A stretch of DNA of 64,000 bases from Bacteroidota bacterium (GTDB taxonomy: Bacteria; Bacteroidota; Bacteroidia; 2-12-FULL-35-15): contig JADKIU010000002.1 of the NCBI GenBank assembly GCA_016722565.1, positions 992,001-1,056,000 on the forward strand, given 5' to 3'. This document shows positions 49,218-57,705 of this stretch, piece after piece. The number at the start of each line of letters is the position of its first letter. Position 1 is the stretch's first letter. The position numbers and the translations under genes are program-made. The notes beneath the pieces are model-generated. The model was given only the letters and a program-made list of their open reading frames with translations. It did not search any database and was not told the DNA's origin.

Positions 49218-49592
49218 TTATCGTTTAGAAGCAATCTGTGTTCTTAACCATTTTACAGCTTCCTTTTCATTAGAGAAAATACGAGTAGGATAAAGCGGCT
49301 TATGTGATTTTATAAAAAAATTACCCACTAATTTATTGGCCAAAGAGTCGGTTAATATTGCTGCAGCAATTCGTTTGGGAGAAACAGCAAAAGCATCACG
49401 CGCTTCTTTACTAATTGTACCTGTTTTTGACGCATCAAATACCGTCACATATTCTTTCCCCTTAGCTAATTCGGAAGCCGCAAGAATCATTTCCTGAGCA
49501 TCCTTCAATTCAATATCAATTCCATCTGTCATGCAAACCTTAATAATTTGCGGCTCAAGCAATTCAAGATAAAATTTAGGGGATGTACTCAT
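49218..49592 (-). CDS. SpoIIAA/STAS-like small protein, paralogue 3 of 3
   Basis: The ATG at 49592 gives 124 residues (MSTSPKFYLELL); the longer upstream frame overlaps the next gene and shows no matching extension in the paralogues. The core VTVFDASKTGTISKEARDAF, AAILTDSLANKLVGNFFIKS and HKPLYPTRIFSNEKEAVKWL matches the 48718 gene. It is 95 nt upstream of that paralogue on the same strand, consistent with tandem duplication. Confidence 0.65.
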   Translation of the reverse strand: MSTSPKFYLELLEPQIIKVCMTDGIDIELKDAQEMILAASELAKGKEYVTVFDASKTGTISKEARDAFAVSPKRIAAAILTDSLANKLVGNFFIKSHKPLYPTRIFSNEKEAVKWLRTQIASKR

Positions 49593-49617
49593 ATTTTGCT
49601 GCAAATTTACAACTTCA

Positions 49618-49950
49618 TCAATGTGCATCAAAGAAATAACGATTATTTTTCTTGGTATGCATCTTATGTTCAATTAACTGCAATGCTTCATCAACTAACA
49701 AAGCAGGTATTTCATGTGTCGTGCCATTTTCAACAACCTGTTGCATATAAATCAACGCATTGTTATCCTGGAGATACTCCTTCGCTCTGAATGAAATAAA
49801 ATTACGGTTACCTGCTAAATAAACCACTACATAAAAAGAGTCTTCCAGATCAAATGCCAATACTGCATCAATATCAAAACGCTGGGGCAAAGCATCTGCT
49901 TTTTCTAAAAGCAGATAAATCAAATTATTATCATTTGAAATCTCAATCAT
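49618..49950 (-). CDS. small soluble protein of unknown function
   Basis: I do not recognise this 110-residue protein. It is acidic to neutral, with alternating strand and helix character (DAVLAFDLEDSFYVVVYLAGN), no signal peptide and a His/Lys-rich tail. Its start overlaps the end of the rRNA methyltransferase gene by 8 nt, implying coupled translation. Confidence 0.55.
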   Translation of the reverse strand: MIEISNDNNLIYLLLEKADALPQRFDIDAVLAFDLEDSFYVVVYLAGNRNFISFRAKEYLQDNNALIYMQQVVENGTTHEIPALLVDEALQLIEHKMHTKKNNRYFFDAH

Positions 49951-51145
49951 TTTTTTTCAGCTTCGCCATATAAAACCCATCAAAACCTTCACTCGGTAGG
50001 ATCTTTCGATCTTCAATCAACTCGAAATTTTTATTTTTCTCCAAAAAGGTTTCTACTTGTCGCTGATTCTCGCTTGGCAAAATACTACAGGTTGCATAAA
50101 CCATAACACCACCCGGTTTCAAAAGTTGAGAATAATTTTGAAGAATCTGTTGCTGTGTTTTTGTAATTCCTTCGATAAACTCCAAACTCAACTTCCATTT
50201 TGCATCTGGGTTTCTGCGAATCACGCCCAGCCCGGTGCAAGGCACATCTAACAACAACCGATCGGCCGTATTTTTTAATTTTAAAAGCGCTGCATCATTA
50301 ATTAATTGTGTTTTAATAATACGCACCCCTCCTCTATCTGCACGTTTTTTCAGTTCCAGTAATTTGCGTTCTTCCACATCCATTGAAATGATGTTTCCGG
50401 TATTGTTTATCATTGCCGCCATGTGTAAGGATTTCCCTCCCGCTCCTGCACAAGCATCAATCACTGTCATTCCTTCTTTCAAATCCAAAAAAGGAGCGAT
50501 TAATTGAGAAGAGGCATCTTGAATTTCAAACAAACCTTGTTTGTATTCAGTTAGGTTTTGTAAATTTTGTCGTTTCACCAATACCAATGCATCCGGATAA
50601 TCGCCAACAGGAAATGTTTCAATAGATTGTTCGGCTAATAAATGTTTTAATTGAACCGAATTTGTTTTTAAGGTGTTTACACGAAGTACAACTTGTGCTT
50701 CCTTATTTAATTCATGAATTTCTTTTTCCCAAACAGTTTCCCCTAACTCTCGTGTGGCTACTTCATCCAACCAATCCGGTATAGATTCCCGATATTTTCG
50801 CGTTTTTTTTACCTGTTCCGCATTTTTCAGAATATGAGTCTTCTCTATTCCTTTAAACTCTTCCCAATCTGGTAGTTCAACTTCCTTCAATAATTGCCAG
50901 GCAGCAAACAATTCATAATAATGTGGGGTATCTGTTCCATCTCCTTTATCAAGCGTGTGCACCAAAAACCGCCACCAACGTACCATTTCGTATACATTTT
51001 CGGCAATAAATCGTCTGTCGCGTGAGCCCCAGCGTGAATTTTGTTTGAGTACTTGTTCTACAGCCTTATCCGCATAAACACCCTGTACAAAAATTTGTTG
51101 AAGGGTTTCAATGACAGCACTTACAAGCGATTTGTGGAGTTTCAT
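49943..51145 (-). CDS. rsmB: RsmB/NOP2-family RNA m5C methyltransferase
   Basis: The N-terminal part (about residues 1-160) matches an RsmB/NusB-type extension (KSLVSAVIETLQQI). The SAM domain has VIDACAGAGGKSLHMA, DVPCTGLGVIRRNPDAKW (Cys about 302) and the catalytic ATCSILPSENQ (Cys about 351). It methylates cytosine C5 in rRNA, probably 16S. Length 400 is close to RsmB. It is divergent from recR, with 88 nt between the two starts. Confidence 0.88.
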   Translation of the reverse strand: MKLHKSLVSAVIETLQQIFVQGVYADKAVEQVLKQNSRWGSRDRRFIAENVYEMVRWWRFLVHTLDKGDGTDTPHYYELFAAWQLLKEVELPDWEEFKGIEKTHILKNAEQVKKTRKYRESIPDWLDEVATRELGETVWEKEIHELNKEAQVVLRVNTLKTNSVQLKHLLAEQSIETFPVGDYPDALVLVKRQNLQNLTEYKQGLFEIQDASSQLIAPFLDLKEGMTVIDACAGAGGKSLHMAAMINNTGNIISMDVEERKLLELKKRADRGGVRIIKTQLINDAALLKLKNTADRLLLDVPCTGLGVIRRNPDAKWKLSLEFIEGITKTQQQILQNYSQLLKPGGVMVYATCSILPSENQRQVETFLEKNKNFELIEDRKILPSEGFDGFYMAKLKKND

Positions 51146-51220
51146 TTTATTAACAAAGTAATTGTGTAAAAATACACAATCGGGAGTAAATTATGCCTAT
51201 TTATACTCGTCAAAAAATAG

Positions 51221-51228
51221 TATTTTTG
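51221..51228 (+). promoter_or_regulatory. -7 box TATTTTTG for recR
   Basis: TATTTTTG fits TAnnTTTG and ends 6 nt before the recR ATG, the same spacing as at 1614-1621/1627. The recR mRNA may be leaderless. Confidence 0.45.
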
Positions 51229-51233
51229 GGACA

Positions 51234-51854
51234 ATGAACTTCTCCTCAAAACTAATCGAAGAAGCTGTAAACGAATTTAGTAAGTTGCCCGGGGTGGGAA
51301 AACGTACTGCGTTGCGCTTTGTGTTGCATTTAATGAAACAAGATGCAGCTGAAGTGAACAAATTTGGCGGTGCCTTTATTAAGCTCCGTAACGAACTCCG
51401 TTATTGCGAAAAATGCCACAATGTTTCAGACAAACCTTTGTGCGAAGTTTGTGTGAACCCACACAGAGATAACAGCGTTATTTGTGTTGTAGAAGATATC
51501 CGCGATGTGATGGCCATTGAGAACACCCAACAATATCGTGGCGTTTATCACGTTTTAGGTGGAATTATTTCTCCAATGGATGGAATTGGTCCAAGTGACT
51601 TGAATATCGAAACGCTTGTTAAAAAGGCAACCTCCGGAGAAATCAAAGAAGTGATAATGGCTTTAAGCACAACTATGGAAGGCGATACAACCAATTTTTA
51701 TATCTATAAACGGTTAAAAGAATTCAATGTAACAGTGTCCACCATTGCCCGTGGAATTTCAATTGGCGATGAATTGGAATATGCAGATGAAGTAACGCTT
51801 GGTCGTTCTATTGTCAATCGTACACTCTACGAAAACTCCTTATCATTCAAATGA
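51234..51854 (+). CDS. recR: recombination mediator RecR
   Basis: RecR works with RecO/RecF to load RecA on gapped DNA. The helix-hairpin-helix (FSKLPGVGKRTALRF, residues 15-29) is followed by a four-Cys zinc site (C58, C61, C70, C73) and a Toprim domain (about 81-175). The Walker-like ALSTTMEGDTTNFYIYKRL is the C-terminal family motif. The ATG at 51234 gives 206 residues, the usual size. Its stop overlaps the next ATG (ATGA at 51851-51854), coupling it to a glycosyltransferase gene. Confidence 0.95.
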   Translation: MNFSSKLIEEAVNEFSKLPGVGKRTALRFVLHLMKQDAAEVNKFGGAFIKLRNELRYCEKCHNVSDKPLCEVCVNPHRDNSVICVVEDIRDVMAIENTQQYRGVYHVLGGIISPMDGIGPSDLNIETLVKKATSGEIKEVIMALSTTMEGDTTNFYIYKRLKEFNVTVSTIARGISIGDELEYADEVTLGRSIVNRTLYENSLSFK

Positions 51855-53796
51855 AGTTAACAGTCGTAATTGTCAATTACAACGTTCAACATTTTTTAGA
51901 GCAATGCCTACATTCAGTTCGCAAAGCTTCAAAAAATGTATCGACTGAAATTTTCGTAGTCGACAACAACTCTGTTGACGGCTCCGTGAACATGGTGAAA
52001 GAAAAGTTTCCGGAAGTTCAACTAATAGAAAACAAAAAAAACACCGGATTTTCCTTTGCAAACAATCAAGCCATGCGCATTGCAAAAGGTGAATACGTTT
52101 TATTATTAAATCCGGATACCGTTGTTGAAGAAGATACATTTGAAAAAGTAGTCGGATTTATGGATACACATCTGGATGCGGGTGGATTAGGTGTAAAAAT
52201 GCTGGATGGGAAAGGAAATTTCCTACCGGAATCAAAACGCGGACTGCCTACTCCATCGGTTGCCTTTTATAAAATCTTCGGATTTTCTCGTTTATTCCCA
52301 AAGTCAAAAACATTCGGAAAATATCACCTCGGCTTTTTAGATAAAGATAAAACGCATGCGGTAGAAATTCTTTCCGGAGCATTTATGCTCATGCGTAAAA
52401 CCACACTCGATAAAGTTGGTTTATTGGATGAGACCTTTTTTATGTATGGAGAAGATATTGATTTATCCTATCGTATTATTTTAGGCGGATACAAAAACTA
52501 CTACTTCCCTGAAACCCGCATTATTCACTACAAAGGAGAAAGCACAAAAAAGAGCAGCATCAACTACGTATTTGTATTTTACAAAGCGATGGTCATTTTT
52601 GCCAACAAGCATTTTTCACAAAACAATGCAAAACTCTTTTCATTCTTAATCAATATCGCCATCTATTTAAGAGCCGGAGCAGCCATCTTTATCCGTTTTC
52701 TTAAATCCATTGCATTACCGGCATTCGACTTTACATTGATAATGACCGGCTTATTATTAATCAAAGATTATTACGAAAAAATATAAAGTTCATCGAAGGA
52801 GGTTCCTATTCGGCTGCCCTCACCTCTATTGCTTTTCCGGCATATATCATCATTTGGATGTTCACCGTTTATTTAAGTGGTGGTTACGACAAACCCATTC
52901 GTTTGTTTAGAGTGATTCGAGGAATTTTGGTGGGAACAGGAATTATTTTAATTGGTTATTCACTTTTACCGGAAGCCTATCGTTTCTCCCGCGCATTAAT
53001 TATTTTAGGAATGGGTTGGGTGGTATTGTCGTATTTGATTTCTCGCTTGGCTTTTCACTTTGCCGGATTGAAATCGTTCAGCTTAAATCCTGATAAAAGC
53101 AAACGTATTGCAATCATTGGCCAGCAAGAGGAATACGAGCGTGTAAGTCAATTGCTTAAACAAACAAACATCAACACCAGCTTCCTTGTTTTTATTAGTG
53201 CGAACGATAAAGGGAATACACATCCTGATTTTGTTGGCAACATTAACCAAATTGAAGAGGTCATTGAAATTTACAAAATCAATGAAGTGATTTTTTGTTC
53301 ACGCGATATTTCTTCTCAAGGTATTATCGATTATATGCATACCCTCGTATCTGAAAATGTAGATTTTAAGATTGCACCTCCCGAAAGTTTATCCATCATT
53401 GGCAGCAATTCCATTGACACTGCAGGCGATTTGTATATCATTGATGTGAATTCCATCGGGAAACCAAAAAACAAACGCAACAAACGACTGTTTGATATCT
53501 TGTCTTCCATCCTCATCATTGCCTTTTCACCGCTACTCGTTTTGATTCAAGATAACAAAGCCGGTTTTGTTAAAAACATGTTTGCTGTGTTGTTTGGATT
53601 CAAATCCTGGGTAGGTTACGGCAACGACAAACACGATCATCTTCCTAAATTACGTCCATCAGCGCTCTCACCTGCTGATGCGATAAAAAACATCGCCATC
53701 AATGCCGACACCCGAAATCGTTTGCATTTAGCGTATTCCAAAGATTATAAAATCGAGAATGATTTGAATATTGTTTGGAAAGGGATTAAAAATTAG
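51851..53796 (+). CDS. GT2 glycosyltransferase fused to a CoA-binding/sugar-transferase-like membrane region (frameshifted)
   Basis: The N-terminal GT-A domain has VVIVNYNVQHFLEQCL, VDNNSVDGS and LLNPDTVVEED, with MYGEDIDLSYR as the acceptor motif. Helices follow, then FIEGGSYSAALTSIAFPAYI, a Rossmann-like CoA-binding segment (KRIAIIGQQEEYERV) and a WcaJ-like start (NKRLFDILSSILIIAFSPLL) whose usual catalytic middle is missing. The frame breaks at an A6 run (52776-52781); one more A restores YEKNIKFIEGG and about 648 residues. It may be a real fused architecture with an inactive phosphotransferase end. Confidence 0.78.
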
Positions 53797-53840
53797 GGAA
53801 CTAAGGCAACCAATCTGCGTTGAAAACGTCATCATTTAGG

Positions 53841-54446
53841 ATGCAGATAATTTCTACTAAAATTTCAAAGCAATTTATTCTAATTTTATGCATGCTCATT
53901 GGCTTGCATACTCAAACAAATGCTCAAACTTCTTTCAACACACTCAACATACTTCCAGGGGTAAAAATTGGCTATAATTTTGGATCTGGATTAGACTTTG
54001 GAGCTCACCTAGGATTTACATTTTTTAATTACACTGTTTCTGGAACTGAATCAGGAGCTGGTATTGACATCGCTTATGATTATTTTTTTGGTCATACGTA
54101 TCTCAGAGGAAAAAAAAGAACAACATTCAAAACAATTGGAATTAGTCTTTTGAACAACACAAACAACCAAGTTGTTTCAAAATTAGGCCTTTCGAAAACA
54201 TCTGTTAAATGGGGATTTGACAATCGCAACAAATCCGAATCAAAAAGCTGGGGCTATAATGCAGATATTAGTTATTCACCACTAAAAAACGGTTTATTTA
54301 TCGGATATCATGTATTTCAGGTAAATAATGCTTGTATGGGTTTAGGGGTGAATCATTCGAATATTTTTTACGCTGCTTATCGATATCCCGTAAGCTTTAT
54401 TTTAAAAGACCCAATGGCAGTTAATTTTCCAAATCAAAATAAATAA
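53841..54446 (+). CDS. small exported beta-rich protein
   Basis: The ATG at 53841 gives 201 residues with a signal peptide (FILILCMLIGLHTQTNAQ). The mature part is Gly- and aromatic-rich with alternating strands (GVKIGYNFGSGLDFGAHLGFTF), as in small outer-membrane barrels. I recognise no family. A TTG at 53820 extends the frame, but the shorter start has a cleaner signal. It lies 44 nt after the fusion gene. Confidence 0.6.
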   Translation: MQIISTKISKQFILILCMLIGLHTQTNAQTSFNTLNILPGVKIGYNFGSGLDFGAHLGFTFFNYTVSGTESGAGIDIAYDYFFGHTYLRGKKRTTFKTIGISLLNNTNNQVVSKLGLSKTSVKWGFDNRNKSESKSWGYNADISYSPLKNGLFIGYHVFQVNNACMGLGVNHSNIFYAAYRYPVSFILKDPMAVNFPNQNK

Positions 54447-54451
54447 AACAA

Positions 54452-55864
54452 CTACCGAACAAACTTCCCACTCACCACTTCGCTTCCCACTACTCCTTTT
54501 AGAATGTAAACACCTGCTGGAAATCCGTTGAAATCGATCACCGAAATACCTTGTCCGATTTTTTTAGTAAGCAGCAATTTCCCTGTCACATCATAAATGT
54601 AAATATCAACTGAATGGAGCGAAGTTGCGCACGTAACTGTTCCATCGTGCATCCAATAGTGAAATTCATTTTTCAAATCGGATACTTCATTTATACCAAT
54701 AGGAATTGAAAATTCATGTGCACCAATATCGATTGTACCACTTATTAATCTTAAAATTTCATTCGCTGGGTGTGAATATTCTTTGTCAGGTGTTAATGGG
54801 AAACCGGAATTCGCAAGTCCAGGATTTGTTCCAGAATTAACAGCTATCGAACTTGGGATAAGATGATAATCATACGAACTTGGACTCACAAAACCCATTG
54901 TTACAATGCTGGTTGCGCGAATATTATTCGAACTATCTATAACGGTTGCAGCTCCTGAAAGAGACGTTCCCGGTCCTGCAAAAATATTATTATACGATTT
55001 ATACAAATCTAAACCCGAAGCAGGCAAAGAAATGAACGTTCCGGAGGAGCGATCATTCACAACTGTATTGTTCACAAAATAAAATTCTTGTGGTCCCGGA
55101 TTTGTCAATCCTTCCAATCCATAACCTACGATTCCGGAGTTGGTCGAATTAGGTCCTTGCTCAATTACATTCCCAATCACATAACTGGTTCCACCATTCG
55201 GAAGATCAATTTCTCTACTGGCATTTCCGGTTGCTTCATTGCTGAGTCGGTTATACATCACATAGTTCACATGCGCTCTGCTTTTCAATTCATGCCCAAT
55301 GTTACAATGATGTGTATAGTTGTAACGAAAAATCAATGTATCAATATTGTTGATGTACAGATTATGCGTGTAGCCATCACCAAAACCATTGTTACTAAAT
55401 TCGGTATACTCTACAATAATCTTACTTGGATTTAATGTTCCTGCAAGAATGCCATTTTCATTATCATGAAAATAACAATGACTAACGGTTAGGTTCAGAC
55501 CTTCTTGTCGGATACCGGCACCATTTTCGGAAGGACAGGCACACAAAGAAAATTCTATCCATTCTACTTTGGTGTTGTTTCCACCAATCACCCAAATTGC
55601 CTTTCCACCCCAACTTAATCCGTTTGCTTTTAGATGCGCCATTCCACCCACACCGCGCAGCAACAAATTATTGGCTGTCCAATGCGCTACATCGGAATTA
55701 TATATTCCTGCATCAATAGAAACCGTATCTCCATTTGCAACTAATGTAGAAACCTGACTTGGTAAGGTATAAAAACGACTAGGCCCCACTAACCAATTGG
55801 TTGAATAAGAAGATTGGAGAATGAAAAGAAATAAAAGAATACTACCGATTTTTATCGTTTTCAT
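54452..55864 (-). CDS. T9SS-secreted right-handed beta-helix protein
   Basis: A signal peptide (GSILLFLFILQSSYS) precedes a parallel beta-helix with repeated short Asn/Gly-rich rungs (VSHCYFHDNENGILAG, VEYTEFSNNGFGDG, LIFRYNYTHHCNIGH) of the type found in pectate-lyase-like and other polysaccharide-binding proteins. The last 75 residues resemble a T9SS sorting domain (VDIYIYDVTGKLLL, FPAGVYILKGVVG, GKFVR). No catalytic residues can be assigned. It probably acts on or binds surface or environmental polysaccharide. Confidence 0.8.
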   Translation of the reverse strand: MKTIKIGSILLFLFILQSSYSTNWLVGPSRFYTLPSQVSTLVANGDTVSIDAGIYNSDVAHWTANNLLLRGVGGMAHLKANGLSWGGKAIWVIGGNNTKVEWIEFSLCACPSENGAGIRQEGLNLTVSHCYFHDNENGILAGTLNPSKIIVEYTEFSNNGFGDGYTHNLYINNIDTLIFRYNYTHHCNIGHELKSRAHVNYVMYNRLSNEATGNASREIDLPNGGTSYVIGNVIEQGPNSTNSGIVGYGLEGLTNPGPQEFYFVNNTVVNDRSSGTFISLPASGLDLYKSYNNIFAGPGTSLSGAATVIDSSNNIRATSIVTMGFVSPSSYDYHLIPSSIAVNSGTNPGLANSGFPLTPDKEYSHPANEILRLISGTIDIGAHEFSIPIGINEVSDLKNEFHYWMHDGTVTCATSLHSVDIYIYDVTGKLLLTKKIGQGISVIDFNGFPAGVYILKGVVGSEVVSGKFVR

Positions 55865-55919
55865 GATTTCAATTATTAATGAATTAGCAATTTAAAACAA
55901 TAAATGCTCTTGGGTAAGT

Positions 55920-56453
55920 TTATTTCACAAATAGTTTTGGATGACTTCCTGATGATTTAACCTGAAGTAGAATATCAAACAACTTCGCAGTAGCTACAGC
56001 ATCGCCTTCCGCTCTGTGTCTTGCGTTATTCGGGATATTCAATGCATCACATATTTTCCCTAAGCTATATGATTTATGACCGGGAATTAGTTTTCTGCTT
56101 AATTGGACAGTACATAACTTCTTTCGTTCGAAATGAAAACCTAAGGAAGCGAATTCTGCTTTGATGAAATTATAATCGAAACTCACATTGTGAGCAACAA
56201 AGGTTTTATTGTCGGTGAGTTCGTGAATTTTTTTTGCGACTTGATGAAATTTTGGAGCTCCAACTACCATTTCGTTGGTAATACCGGTAATATCTGTATA
56301 TAAAGGGGAGATATAACATTCCGGATCAATGAGAGTAGAAAATTTATCGACCACACTTAATCCATCATGAATTAAAATACAGATTTCGGTGATGCGTCCT
56401 GTAGGATAATTGAATTTACCTCCGCAGGTTTCTATATCGATGATGGCAAACAT
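55920..56453 (-). CDS. DEDDh 3'-5' exonuclease (DnaQ-like), stand-alone
   Basis: The 177-residue protein is a single exonuclease domain. D6 and E8 (IIDIETCGG) form motif Exo I, FVAHNVSFDYNF is Exo II, and HRAEGDAVATAKLF is Exo III with the DEDDh His. It is very similar to the N-terminal part of the 57706-59085 protein, so one is probably a duplicate of the other. It may proofread for, or process DNA ends with, the polymerases nearby. It lies downstream of the repressor on the same strand, after a hairpin-forming spacer. Confidence 0.88.
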   Translation of the reverse strand: MFAIIDIETCGGKFNYPTGRITEICILIHDGLSVVDKFSTLIDPECYISPLYTDITGITNEMVVGAPKFHQVAKKIHELTDNKTFVAHNVSFDYNFIKAEFASLGFHFERKKLCTVQLSRKLIPGHKSYSLGKICDALNIPNNARHRAEGDAVATAKLFDILLQVKSSGSHPKLFVK

Positions 56454-56493
56454 TGTTGCAAAGATATGATTTTGACACAGAGACTCGTGTTTT

Positions 56494-56579
56494 TAGCCAC
56501 AGATTCACAGATTAAAATTTTCAAATTAGAAATCTCACCAATTATTTTCTAAAACAGAAAATCTGTGAATCTGTGGCTA
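56494..56579. repeat. 20-bp perfect inverted repeat flanking a 46-nt spacer
   Basis: The arms are 56494-56513 and 56560-56579. The arm sequence is itself partly repetitive (CACAGATTCACAGATT). It fills most of the gap between the repressor and the exonuclease gene. No T run follows on the repressor strand, so it may be a small mobile remnant and not a terminator. Confidence 0.8.
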
Positions 56580-56583
56580 CCCA

Positions 56584-57342
56584 CTATTTTCCCATTTCAA
56601 CGCGGAATGACTGCAAGAAACGAATCATGCTTTCCAAGTTTAAGTCTTGTGGTTTAAACTCACCAATATTTAAGCTGCATACAAAGCTCCAAACTTCGAT
56701 GATGTTTTCTGTTTTAACCGGATATGGACTATACACAGGATTATCTGAGTGAAACTGGAATACATCGTTCGATTTTTTATCTTCACGATACAGGCGTTTG
56801 TACACCACTCCATCTTCTTTGGTAAGGATGATATAGGTTTGTCCGTCTTTTATTTCTTTCATCGACTCCACATATTTACCCACTACGAATGTTCCATCTT
56901 TTAGTAATGGCATAGAATCCCCTTTTATGGAGAATGCACGGTGTTTGCCAACAATTTTAAATGGGAGGTTCATGATTGGCAGATCCTCGATAAATTCAGG
57001 ATCGGCATACCCATTTAAATAACCGGCAACCGCTTTTGCAGGAACCACTTCTACCAGGTCTTGATTTTGACGATCAACAATCACAGGAAACAGGATTCTG
57101 TTTTTCCCGATTTCGAGCAATGACTCCGGATCCGTTTTTGCCAAATCACCTCTCACCAATGCATCAATGGCAATGTGAAAATGATCTGCAATTTTGATTA
57201 ATAAATCATAAGGAGGCTCAGCTCTTCCTTCTTCATAAGATCCTAATCGAGAGCGGGAAATATCCAATTCATCCGCTAACTGAGTTTGAGATAATTTTTT
57301 TAGTGCTCTCAGAACACTAATGTTTTTGGCTATTTTTGACAT
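56584..57342 (-). CDS. LexA-like repressor: XRE helix-turn-helix plus S24 self-cleaving peptidase
   Basis: The ATG at 57342 (252 residues) is used, since the 60 nt upstream form the operator. The HTH domain is residues 7-62 (SQTQLADELDISRSRLGSYEEGR). The C-terminal S24 domain has catalytic S143 (GDSM) and K182 (VVYKRL), and an Ala-Gly cleavage site at 106-107 (AVAG). All parts needed for RecA-triggered self-cleavage are present, so it should be inactivated by DNA damage. It shows an XRE-type HTH, unlike the winged helix of classic LexA, so it is a functional analogue. It probably represses itself and the neighbouring genes. Confidence 0.88.
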   Translation of the reverse strand: MSKIAKNISVLRALKKLSQTQLADELDISRSRLGSYEEGRAEPPYDLLIKIADHFHIAIDALVRGDLAKTDPESLLEIGKNRILFPVIVDRQNQDLVEVVPAKAVAGYLNGYADPEFIEDLPIMNLPFKIVGKHRAFSIKGDSMPLLKDGTFVVGKYVESMKEIKDGQTYIILTKEDGVVYKRLYREDKKSNDVFQFHSDNPVYSPYPVKTENIIEVWSFVCSLNIGEFKPQDLNLESMIRFLQSFRVEMGK

Positions 57343-57380
57343 TGCTAATATATTTAGCACAAATATACTAAATATATTTG
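57342..57380 (-). promoter_or_regulatory. double operator and -7 box upstream of the LexA-like gene
   Basis: Two near-palindromic 13-nt boxes (core CTAAATATATTTG on the plus strand, at 57345-57357 and 57368-57380) have centres 23 nt apart. A -7 box TATATTTG (minus strand, 57360-57367) lies between them. The downstream box overlaps the start codon and covers the expected transcript start, which would block transcription. Nearly the same 39-nt element occurs at 59138-59176. Confidence 0.7.
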
Positions 57381-57381
57381 C

Positions 57382-57395
57382 ACATTTGCAAATGT
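57382..57395. promoter_or_regulatory. perfect 14-bp palindrome near the -33 region
   Basis: ACATTTGCAAATGT is an exact palindrome upstream of the double operator. It contains a TTTG that could act as the -33 element of the repressor promoter, spaced 21 nt from TATATTTG. Confidence 0.5.
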
Positions 57396-57402
57396 AAATC
57401 AA

Positions 57403-57705
57403 AAAATGTTTTGTTTGTGTCCCGATAACTATCGGGATAAGATTTTAAGATTTCGAATCGGGGTGCTGTTTTCAAGAAAAAAATAAACAATGCCATGGTT
57501 ATTTAAATAATGAAACCACCCCGATTTTTTTTCTCGACTTCGCTCGATAGCTATCGGGACGAAATGGCAAAAGTCAATCTCGAAATGACAATAATAAAAT
57601 AATCATCGCGAGGCGCGAGGCAATTTCGGAAAAGTAATTGAAAGAGATTGTCTCGCTGCCTTCACAATGAGAGAAGCCACCAAAACTCAAAATACCATAT
57701 CCTCC
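57403..57705. repeat. gene-free spacer with REP-like palindromes
   Basis: No convincing gene. It contains the palindromes TCCCGATAACTATCGGGA (57420-57437) and CGATAGCTATCG (57545-57556), plus CTCGACTTCGCTCGA-type and GCGAGGC-rich segments. These resemble the dispersed intergenic repeats common in Bacteroidota genomes. Confidence 0.6.

Noticed and set aside
56584..57342. Phage CI-type repressor and prophage
   Set aside because: The S24/XRE layout could fit a phage repressor, but no integrase, capsid, portal or lysis genes surround it, and its operator is shared with repair genes.
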